Assembly: GCA_030867875.1 (NCBI GenBank)
Contig: JAOWCC010001589.1
Coordinates: forward strand, 88,559,537 to 88,623,536
Origin: Actinernus sp. WN-2022
Lineage: Eukaryota > Cnidaria > Anthozoa > Actiniaria > Actinernidae
Length of the DNA: 64,000 nt
Direction: 5' to 3'
Below, piece by piece: positions 23,701 to 35,700 of this stretch. Below the pieces are notes generated by a model, which worked only from the letters and a program-made list of their open reading frames with translations, had not been told where the DNA came from and made no database searches. Made by a program: the position numbers and the translations under genes. Numbering within the stretch: the stretch's first letter is position 1; every line of letters starts with the position of its first letter.

Positions 23701-26700
23701 TCTGTGTGAGTAGTTCTTCTCTGGGGTACTCATCCCAGAGGATTCACTTGAACTGCCAATCATGAATGTTGCTACTGATGAGCTGGGTGACAGTGCTGGC
23801 AGCATGGGTGTTTCTGCAGGGGATATTGATGCTGAAGATGCTGTTGTTGTAGTGGTATCATGTATGCCTACCTCATCTGCAAGCCTGTTAGCAACCTGCT
23901 GAAGGAAATCTGAATGGGAAGGAATCATGCCCTTTTGAGGGGGTGTTCTCTCACCATTATCATCTCTGTGTTCTGTGTTAATCGTTTGAAAGCTGGCAGG
24001 TCCTCTGCCGCTATTGAATTGTAATTGTTTTGGCTTGGAAGGCGAAATATCAGCTGTAGAAATGGTTGTTCTTGTGAATGGAAATCCTGGGCCAGCACCG
24101 ACTGACATCTTGCGCTGCCTGTCGAGGCTTCCACCCTGTCCTGCACTTGGTTGAGGTTGATTTCTCATGTGCTGTACTCTCCTAAGGGCTGGTGGAGTGG
24201 AAATTTCGATGCCTTGCCTGCATTAATGGTGAAATAATTATTAAAATCATTACTTTGCATCAAAATGTACAATAGAATGGATAAGTAGCATTACAAATAA
24301 GCTTTTTATTATTATTATGTAACAGTGGTCTTTAATTGGTACAATTTTGGGATGATAATAATTATTAATAAATGAACCTACTTAGTTTTCTTGCCAGTAA
24401 AGCTCTCTTTCCTTCTCTTGCCTTTTTCAATATTTCTCAGTTTTTCAGATGGATGACTGGGCTACAAAAAAAAATACAGCAGACACAATCATTAAGTTAT
24501 TCTTTGCACATTTTCAAAATCAGACCAAAGTCACACAACAGTGAAGAGAATCAATTTTAGTACTTACTACATAACCTATCTTATCAAGTTCTCTTATCAT
24601 CTCTACTCTCTTTGGTTCCTCATCATCGTCTTCAGAGAAGTCATCTGCAGCCACATCAAGTAATGACTTTAACCTCTCCTCTACGTCAAACCTGTCATCT
24701 GCACGGGACTCCACCCCAACACGGGGTGGGGGGATCATTAACTCTTCTTCTGTGTCCTATAATGTGAGGAAAATTGTGAATAGTAATTCCCATTTACATC
24801 AAAAAGATTAACATGAACTTCAATCTAGAGTTGTGTTTTCTCTTGTTAGAATGTAAAAAATGAGAAGTAGGTGCATGAATACAGCCTTGGAGTTTTTCTT
24901 TTGGTTCCTACTAATATCCATTGTTGCTGTTTTGAGTTGATTTACATTTGTATTACATTTTGTACATTTATATTAGTGCTTACATTCTATACCATACCTA
25001 TACATTTACATGTACATGTGTGATCACACCAAAACTTTAAAATACCTCCATTCTTGGTATAAAAAGTTTGTACCTCATCAATTTGTCCTCCTGGATTAGG
25101 GGTGCTAAGTAATGACCTGAGTCTCTCCTCCACAGATGGTGAAATCATGTCTGATGGTATCTGCTGTAGGAAACAAAATACAGCAAGTTAGACTGGCAGG
25201 TAATGGCTTTAAAGGAATACTGTAATGTAATACATAGATGCATGACATACAAGTACTAACTTGTCTTTGATGGCCTGGTTGCAACTGGTATCTTCTTTGC
25301 TCTATACCACTCTGAGAAACAACTTTCCTGTCAAGTTCTGTGGTTGACTGAAATGGCAACACTATACTGATAAGACTCTGCTGATACATACTTAAGATAT
25401 CATTAATTAGCATTATTACATGATGACATTGAGGTCACAAGACATCTGCCCTATGGTCTGTATACATGTATGAACAATGTCTAGAGGTATGTAGTAGTTC
25501 AAATTTCATTTCAGTTAATGTTTTTAAACTACATGTAGGGAAACAATATTTTTGAAGTAGGGATTTTTTTTTTGAACTAGGGAAATTATATTTGAACTAG
25601 GAAAATTATTTTTGAACTAAGAATTTTTTTGGATTCACTAGTTTACAGGGCTTTCAAAATGTTTTTGAGTAGGAGGTCAGCATAGGAAAGTAGGCATTCA
25701 TTGAGAAGAGGCTGAAAGTCAAGAAAAGTTTCATTGTCCATTAATAAAGAGAACATTCATGTAACCAGCGATGTACCTCAAAGCAACCGCTGGAGCTCCA
25801 GGGCCATCGGCTTAGTTTTGAAAGCCCTGGTTTTTACAAAAAGTTCACTAGTTCAAAAAAATTAACTGAGATGAAAATTAAACTACAACATCTATATGTA
25901 CAATGTATGTGTATCATACAGAGTATAATTCCCTAATTTTACCTAGTTTGAGAGAGTGTAATTTCAGTAATACATGTACCATGATCACCTCGGTTTTCTT
26001 TTTTTTCAGGGACATTTAATCTCTAAATTTCCTCATCAGCATGCATTCTTGATCTAATTTTCCCTCATTGACATGCAATAGGGAAAATTAGAAGGGCATG
26101 TGCACTGATGAGGAACATTGGACTGTCCCTTGGCACAGCGTGTTATGGTGCAATGCCTGTTATAAACCCTGTACCCTATCTCTTTTATGGGTCAAGACAG
26201 TTCTTCTCTTCATTTCTCAAACCCGCTTCTTCCATGTGGGATACTGCAAACCACATAATTACATTGTGTTTTAGTGTTATTCTTCTAAAAATAACACGTT
26301 GTCCCCAGGGGAAGCCAGGGTCATTCAATCAATGGTGCTCATGCAAGCATAATAACAAAACGTTTTCGAAAGCAACTCAACTGCAACGTCTTTAGTTTAG
26401 GCAGAGAAAACTAAACTTGTCTGAGATTCGTTCCACTCTTTGGTGATAATAGTATTAACAAAGTGATAGCATGACATTTTGGGAAATTAGTGATTAACTT
26501 TCCCCTCGAGTCTTGGGAGGATCTGTAAAAGTCCGCCTGTGGCATCAAGACTTCCACAAATCCTCCCTCAGCTCTCAGGAAAATTTAATAACTAATTTCC
26601 CTAATGGCATGCTATTACTAAATTAAACTAAATTAATTTAACTGAGTAGAACATATGGCTATACATGTACAATGTAAATAGTTCATTAGTTTTAGTACCA

Positions 26701-29700
26701 CAATAACATCTACTGGGTTGACACTCCTAGTGGTCTTGAGAGTGACATCAGGATCAAACATCATCCCAGGCATGGCAACAGCCATGTCGCTGTGTGGAGG
26801 GGCTGATTTGTGTGTTGGTGAGTACTCCTCTGAATGGTATCCTGAACTATTCCCATGAGGCTTCACATCAGCACCATAGTCTACAGTCAATTGGGAAGTA
26901 CAGTCACTTATTCATTCATATTTAAAACAAGATATCTTACAATTGCTCTGATGAAGGGCTATGTTACGCTTAAAACGTCAGCTGCTACTCACTTCCCACT
27001 TTGGTTAGCATACCTTAATTATTCAATTAATCTTGTTAATTTGGTTAAGTACTGAAGAAATGCAAATGAAAGGTGGAAATATTATGGAATGGTAGGACAG
27101 TGCTTAATGATTACAGCAATGTCTTTCAGTGCCCTAGCTTGTACCTTTATTTCCTGTGCCATGGGAAACTAGCCCATTCATCAAGTTATGGGATGGAGTC
27201 ACCTCATTTCCTTTAGTAGAACCAGACGACGCAGGTCTTATAACCTCAGGTGTATTTGCCCTGCTGCCCTGCAAGACAACAACAAGTGTCAGGATTGGTA
27301 GGGACTCAGAAACAAAGAGGCTGGTCAGTAACAAACAAATGATACATAATTTCATTTTCACTCAAGGTGATAAAATAACCATACATGTAGCATATTTGTA
27401 TTATAAAATTTCACACAATTATTGTCAAAGGGTGCTGAAAAAGGAGGTGGTAAATAATTGTAGAAGATCACTGAAATGGCAGGACAAGGGAAGGGGACAG
27501 GGTGGGGAGAGCAGGGGATTAGCTAGTGTTTGTAAGGTTTGTACAATGTTTATCTAGGCCAGCAGTGAAGCACATTTCAATTCAATTCTAACAAGATCTG
27601 AAAGGGCAATGTGTTAATTTGTTAGTGTAAGTGTGATGGAAAGTTGAAATGTTTTTATGAAGTAAAAAAGGTAAAGGTATTCATTTATATAGCGCAAATT
27701 CTATATGAATATATTCAAATGCGCTTCACAAGGTTATATTTTGTGATACAGACTGCTATTGTGGTGCAATGTGCTGCCGTGCAGTTTACAATCATGAGTG
27801 ATTGTTAGTTAACCTCAGAATACCAGTCTGTTGTGTCGGGAGACAATCCCCTTTCTCGAAGTAACACGACAGGTTCTTTTACGTCCCCTCGTATAGATTA
27901 GAAGAGGAAGGAGACAAGCCAACGGATTATACATCCCTGCCCAAGGATGCGGCAGGGATTCGAACCCCCGACCTCCCACACTCTAGACCGTGCTCTACCA
28001 ACTGAGCTAACCAGTGAGGCGGTAGTGTTATTTAATATCTAGAGTGGTATTTTTTTTTTATTGGCCTCACTGGTTAGCTCAGTTGGTAGAGCACGGTCTA
28101 GAGTGCGGGAGGTCGGGGGTTCGAATCCCGGCCGCGTCCTTGGGCAGGGACGTTTATAAGCCGTTGGCCTTGTCTCCTTCTACTTCTAATCAGTATTTGA
28201 AGGGGACGTGAAAGAACCTGTTGTACTACTCGAAAAAGAGCAGGGGATTGTCACCCGGTACAGCAGCCTGGCCATTGCACTAACCACACTCAACATTGTA
28301 AACTGCGTGGCAGCTATTAGCGCTGTGAAACAGTCCGAAATAATTCACTGACGGGATATGTCAATCATATGTAAAGCGCCATGAAACTGTGGTTGATATC
28401 GCGCTATATAAATGTGGCCATTATTATTATTATTATTATTATTCATTGCAGCCTGCTAATATAAGGACATGCAAAATCAGAGGCTTTACCTCAAACCTCA
28501 TCCTCAAATTACCACACAATGCAAGTATTGACTTCAGATTCCCATCAATGAGATCTATGGATCAATGAGACAAGAACAATACTCTTAATAATATCTTGTG
28601 ACTCAACATGTATCTCAACTTAACAGCCATTGTCAGCAGAAACACAACTTGAAAACCCCAATTATAGTATGTTTAGTAAGGACTTTAGTAACACTTTTTC
28701 CACCTAATTGTCAGTTGCAGTACTTGGAGCACATAGTGGTGAGTAAACTATTTTCAATTCAATAACTACATGTATACATGTTACGCTAAATCTAAATTTG
28801 GCATGTTGTACATCATGGGTGTGCCTTGTGCTAGTAGACCACATGTATCATTCATTCACTTGCCTCCTACGTAGATGCCTTGTAGATTAATGTCCCTGTT
28901 ACCCATAAAACTCATGCAGAGCTGTAGGTTCTCTAGTTTCTGTGCTCTTGTAATCGGCCTTGCATACACACCAGGAATCTTCTCTGAAGCTGCAGATAAG
29001 AAACAATAAATGCTGCAGTTAGCTTAGCTCATATGGATATACCCTGATATACTGTACATGTACCCGACACATATGATGTTCAATGATCATGTAAAATACA
29101 TGTGGCTTATAAAAATAACTATAGTTTATGTAGATAGATCAAGATCCAAATGTGATTCACAAAAAGAAATATCAATTACTTGACTTTTGTATTCAAACAG
29201 TATGTGCACACGATGTAATTAAATCATACTTGTATAACTTAATGTAAGAATAGGAAAACACAAACACTGCGGCAACACCAATGGCATCACATCAACCGAG
29301 GATAAGATGTGGAATGGGTTTCTTTTTAAGTTTCAAGTATTTTGCTCCTGTAAGGGCCTTCACATGACAGAGTGCCAAGTAATTTCACGTAGTGAAGAAG
29401 ATATTTACATGATCTCCGCCATGCCCATTTTAACATCTCTAAGTTGTCACATTCTTTTTGAAACAACAGATGTTTCATCTGCAAACCACTGAGCTCTGGA
29501 TTAAACTATAACTATCAACACTTTGTGATTTTTGAATAAATACATGTACATTACGTTCTGTTCTTAACTGAATTGTTTACAACCAGCAACGAGGGATAAC
29601 AAATCAGTACGGACTGGACTATTGAATTTAACAACAAAGAGTGTGTAATCTGTTAATCCACCTTGATTACAAACTGTCAGAAAAATACTCTTTACAAGCT

Positions 29701-32700
29701 AATCTCAATTAAGCCAATTATGTATTTCTTTCAATACATTATTTAGAAATGTTAATAATGGAGGGTTATTTGGATTTAGAAAAACTGGAGTCATTGAGGT
29801 AAACTGCCTCTGTGCATACTAGATTACTTGTGTTGTTTTAGGTTAAATTATAACATTTTACATGCTACACTGTATGGCTGTAAAGTGGTCTATCAAGATA
29901 AGTACAATACAAAGGATACAAAAAATATGTTTATTAGGTGTTGGCATGAGGCCCTAAAAGGGTTTTCATTGTCCAGAAAACTGACAAACACATTGTAAAT
30001 ACTTTCCCATATATATACTTTAAGAGAGGTAAGAGAGGTACACTACTTTTAACTTGTACATCATCCACTCATGTTAACAACCTTATCATAATATCACTAA
30101 AGACTTTATAAAAGAGTAAGAATTATTAGTACACAGTATAGTCAATGGTTGCACATTTGTTTAAAATCTGCATAATTATCCCTCCATGGCAAACAAGGTA
30201 TTCAATAATACACTGTACAGTCACATACATGTAATGTGAGAACAGTACAGGACATTGTTTAAGATTTCTTTCTTTGTTAATTAATCCATAATAATGTACT
30301 ACTACATGTATTATTCAGTTTACTGTTAAAACTGATGTGATTGCAAGTAAGATACATGTATTGCACTCACTTTTATCATGTACCCTTTATCAAGTGTTTT
30401 ATTAGGGATTCTGAATATAAAGAAAATAATTGACCTATATCATTATGACATCAAATCAAAACAATCTATTGTTTAAACGCTAAGGATCACGGTTGTGGGA
30501 GGGGGACAAAACGGCAACACAAAGGAAATCGCTATCAAATGCATTTTGTAGAACAGCGGTAACAGCCACCAAATACGGTAAATATTGTGGGATAAACATT
30601 GATACAGCTGGTATCTGGAAACCAGACAATTCGAAGTTAAATTTTCCTCAGCAGAGCAGATTTAGTTCAAAATTCTATTGTTCAAGTCGATTCTGTCCCC
30701 CTCATAAACAAGCCGTGACGTCATAATGATATAGGGTAATTAAACCAGAGTGCAGCCCCTTGGGTTCTATTATTGTGAGGTATTTGGAATCTCCCAAAGA
30801 AGAGATCCATGTTTTCACAAGTCATGATCGAGTCAGGTTGAACATTCACTTGATGGTACGGTGGAAAATAACTTTAATTTCCTTGCAACACAAAGACACA
30901 ACAGTGTGGTACGACAGAAACTAAGAGATTTCTGACCAGCTCCAATTTTGCAATCATTGGGACAACTGACCTCTCTCTGATACCATTACTACCAGACTTC
31001 TTCCCATGTGGGAGTGAGAACCTGCTTAAAGGGGCTGTGTCACGGTGTTGTGCATGGAAAGAGTCACTTCTTCCCATGTGGGAGTGAGCACCTGCTTAAA
31101 GGGGCTGTGTCATGGTGTTGTGCATGGAAAGAGTCACTTCTTCCCATGTGGGAGTGAGCACCTGCTTAAAGGGGCTGTGTCACGGTGTTGTGCATGGAAA
31201 GAGTCACTTCTTCCCATGTGGGAGTGAGCACCTGCTTAAAGGGGCTGTGTCACGGTGTTGTGCATGGAAAGAGTCACTTCTTCCCATGTGGGAGTGAGCA
31301 CCTGCTTAAAGGGGCTGTGTCATGGTGTTGTGCATGGAAAGAGTCACTTCTTCCCATGTGGGAGTGAGCACCTGCTTAAAGGGGCTGTGTCATGGCATTG
31401 TGCATGGAAAGAGTCACTTCTTCCCATGTGGGAGTGAGCACCTGCTTAAAGGGGCTGTGTCACGGTGTTGTGCAATGAAAGAGTCACTTCTTCCCATGTG
31501 GGAGTGAGCACCTGCTTAAAGGGGCTGTGTCACGGTGTTGTGCATGGAAAGAGTCACTTCTTCCCATGTGGGAGTGAGCACCTGCTTAAAGGGGCTGTGT
31601 CATGGTGTTGTGCATGGAAAGAGTCACTTCTTCCCATGTGGGAGTGAGCACCTGCTTAAAGGGGCTGTGTCACGGTGTTGTGCATGGAAAGAGTCACTTC
31701 TTCCCATGTGGGAGTGAGCACCTGCTTAAAGGGGCTGTGTCACGGTGTTGTGCATGGAAAGAGTCACTTCTTCCCATGTGGGAGTGAGCACCTGCTTAAA
31801 GGGGCTGTGTCATGGTGTTGTGCATGGAAAGAGTCACTTCTTCCCATGTGGGAGTGAGCACCTGCTTAAAGGGGCTGTGTCATGGCATTGTGCATGGAAA
31901 GAGTCACTTTTCAATTTGTGGCTGTTATTTGTCTTCTCCCTCAATGCCTGATTGAAATGATACACAGTATAATGTAATGAAGCCTATGTGTACAAGATTA
32001 TGTGCTCGAGGTTCATCAATTCATATGAAAATCACTGTTTTGCCTGGAATGCAAATATAAAGGCCTTTCACCACGACACAACCCCTTTAACATATTAAAG
32101 ATCAAAAGACCTTACCGACTTTTCATTATCATGTCCAAAACCAGATTTATTTTGTTAACTATAAACACAGATTGATTGGTTCCATTATTTTGGCAGAGCT
32201 CAATCTACACTAAAGTTCAGTAAATTGACAGTTGCCAAAGGTGCCACTGTAGCCAAATAAATGTCAGTTGAGAAACCTTATCAATCTTCCAAAACATTAT
32301 TTTCTGAGTCATCTATTAGCCATTTCGGAGTTGACCTAGCCTGATTTTCAGATGGTACGAGGTCGTCCGCTTACTTCCTCCCCCTCCCCGTCTGATGGAC
32401 TTCATAGACTTTCATGTTCCTGACGTTATAATGTCAACCAATCAGAGCAAACTTTACACTTTTGGCAAAGTCTGGAATTTAACGAATGTGGCCGCATATT
32501 TTTCTAAATGGCATTGGGAAAGAACTTCAGAGCAGTGTGTTGACCGAAGTTGTAAAGTTTTCAGGATTTCGAAGCTATATCCAGAGCAGAAGAAAGCATT
32601 GGAATCGTTCATTCATTGAAACAATGTGTTTGTGAATCTATGTACAGGATTTGGTAAATCACTAATCTTCCTCTTCTTATATAAATCTCATGCATTAGAT

Positions 32701-35700
32701 CCCGGGATTAGATCTGAAACATTCTCCTAGGTTTATGGCTTTTAGGAGATCAAATCTTTCATGGAATATTAGGAGTTTTCTGCAGGAGTTAACACACATA
32801 CTGAGTATGTTATAGAAAAAGTTTCATGGCACTTGGGTGAATATTTTATTTTTCAGAATTATGAACACAATTCCGTAAGTTCATGTATGGCAATGGCATC
32901 TAAACTTTGCACATAAGTCTGGTTAAAACAATCTCTGATACAAAAAAACTACAATAGGACAACTTCAGGGTCTTGTGTGACTAATCGGCATACATATCAA
33001 GCCTCAAAACTTTTAATAATAAAAGTAAGAGAGTAAAAGTTCTAAGATCACAGCAATAAACTTTACGCCGTGAATAGAGTCTGATATTTCTTGTATGCAT
33101 TCTCATACACTGTCGTGCAAATACTGCACGCAAACTTCCGTTTAAAAAGTTCCTGCTCTCCAAAGAACCACAGCAGCTCAAACAGGATAACATTCTGAGA
33201 AATCGACAGAAGTTTGAAGCTGTAGAATTTTTTTTCCAGTGCATGAAAGCTGATAGATCCAACACTAGTAAAAGCCGCTACTGCACGACTGTTCTACACT
33301 TCACACTTCAATTCTTATGCGTGATCGTATTGGCTTATTGTAAGAACAAAGGTTAATGCCGTCAGGAACATTAAAGTTTATGAAGGCCATCAGATGGGGA
33401 GGGGGAGAAAGTGAGCGAATGACCTCGTACCGTCTGAAAATCAGGCTAGAGTTGACCAAGTGTCAAAAATTTATCTGATGAAGAAATTAACATCTCAAGA
33501 AAGATCACATTTCAATAAAAACCATGTGGCAAGCTTTCAAATATTGCAAAAATAAGAGAATGTATGGCTTTAATTTAGGAGATGGCATCCCCCAAAAAAC
33601 ATACACTCTTAGTTTGTGTGATTTTTGAGAGCTTGCTATTCAGTTCCTATTTATCCAAACACTCAGTGACTGTAAACTTACTAATTTTAGTGTGATGGTG
33701 GCAGAGTTCATTTCTTAATTAGATTAAGTTAATCTTTCCTCAACACCAAAATGGCTAATAACCTGGATTTCCATGTATCTTTTACACAAATTCCAGACTC
33801 TCACCTCTCCCAAACTCTGCACTGCCACACATGTGTATAATAAGACATAAACAATACTTGCCCCACACAGGTGTTGTCAGAGATGCCACCTAGTATAATG
33901 TACAAATGGCTGTACATTTGACACTATCTAGATATGAGACTAATTCTTCTGACATTTAAACCTCTTACATGTATTAACCAAACACATAAGGGTCCATACC
34001 GTTAGTGACTGACCAAGTCTCCCCAATGGCCTGCATACTTTGCATGTAGGCAAACTGACCCTGGCCTGTTTACTGTTAATTTTTTACTGTAACTGTCATC
34101 TGACTAGATTAGCTTTTTAGCTATTTCAGATGACATAAGCACCCATAGATACGTAATTTTTCATTTTCAGGCATAACATATTCTGTGCTTGAATAAAGTA
34201 TATTGTTGTTGTTGTTGGCCATACAAAAATGGGGGGATGAGGTTCCATAACTTACAGTATGGCCAGAGGATCATTTACAGCTTCCCAGCCAAATTTAAGA
34301 TGGCATCATATTTCTTGCGCAGTTTGGTGCCATTACTTTGAAAAGTATTTTCATCCTTTTCTTTGGTCTAATCTTTCCAGAAATCCCAGTATTTGAAAGA
34401 AGAGTGTTGTAATATATCATCAAAGGAGATTTAACTTGATATTTGCATTATTTACTGGTGTAATTGCTGCTCATGCATAAAATACTTATTTTGGTTGTGA
34501 GATTTTTTGAGTCGTAATGTAAACAGTAGTTCTCCTGAACGTTTCAGTGAAAGCAAACAAAATGCCTTAAGCATTAAAACCACATAAAAATAATTATTGA
34601 AAGAAAGAGATATGGATTATAAATTTACAAAAAGTCTCCTTAAGTCTTGGTATGGGTGACAATTTACTGTATTTTGCAACAAAAATTGTGCATGCTGTTA
34701 TAAAATGACTTGCACATGCACTGTTTTCAAATAACAACTTGTGCGCACACCTAGTCTTTTTTACTCTCTGTGCTAAAAAGATATGTTTTCCATGCCTGTA
34801 TGGAGCATTAAAGAAGCAAGATCACTAAAGTTATATATAGTCTAATCTTCTATTCAAATCAATACAATCAAGTTAAAAATGTGTGAGCGATGTACAACTT
34901 CACAATTCCCTTCTAAAATGTCCTTCGCAATCTTCGTTGTGTTGCTAATCCCATGGCTGTTTGACGAAAGTGAAAAATCATGCGATATTTTCATTTGATA
35001 ATATAAGTTGATAATCCTCCTTTGGTAAGAACTGTCAGAGTAAACAATATGTTATTAAGATGTTTATTACACAGCTTCTTCATTTTCTTTGAGACTGGGA
35101 GTGGGTGAAAGTCTGTATGGGAACCGTTATGGACCTTGACCAATCATAGCTTGTGAAATTACTTAATAGGTATATAATACACTTTAGTATAAACCAACCA
35201 GTGGCCTATTACAAATCCTGCATTTTGATTGGCTACCCTACTATAGGTCTATTTGTTATAGCCCATGGTAGAGAAAAACCGCACGCATTTTCAAGAAATC
35301 ATAACATGTTTTCAAATTCAATTTGTTTCTTTCTATTATTTTCTACTGTCCAACTAGTTAGTTTATACTAAAACAATTAGACCTCTCGCCCTCATGGGCT
35401 ATGAGTTAAATAACCCATTCGGCTGCGCCTCATGGGCTATTGACTCGTAGCCCATTCGGGCTGCGGGTCTAATTGTTAAACAGTTGCTAAAATGTAAAAG
35501 TCTGTTTACATACAAATTATTTATGTATATATATACATGTATGTCAGTACAGCTGTAATTTTTGTTAATTTAAAAAAATATGAAGCAAAATATGTACTTC
35601 TGTTGCTATTGGAAGTAAAATATGGTAATTTTGTTAATAAATAAACCATACTCCAACCTCGTAATAAAGAGTTATTGTTTAAAAAAATTGTAAACTGTAA

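Noticed and set aside
26108..26395. 95-codon plus-strand ORF
   Set aside because: Lies in an intron of the CH gene on the opposite strand, no domain, no splice evidence.
28063..28140. A true tRNA gene
   Set aside because: A and B boxes are present but the anticodon stem does not pair properly and the sequence continues into a SINE body with a LINE-like tail.
31001..31915. CRISPR array
   Set aside because: Direct repeats have no unique spacers; the whole 70-bp unit is repeated, in animal intron DNA.
31045..31951. Series of overlapping 60-68 codon ORFs with identical proteins
   Set aside because: They are translations of the 70-bp tandem repeat; the period is not a multiple of three and each frame ends at the repeat's own TGA.
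32981..33265. 94-codon minus-strand ORF inside the helicase-bearing TIR element
   Set aside because: Cys/Leu-rich, no transposase or helicase motif; treated as chance.
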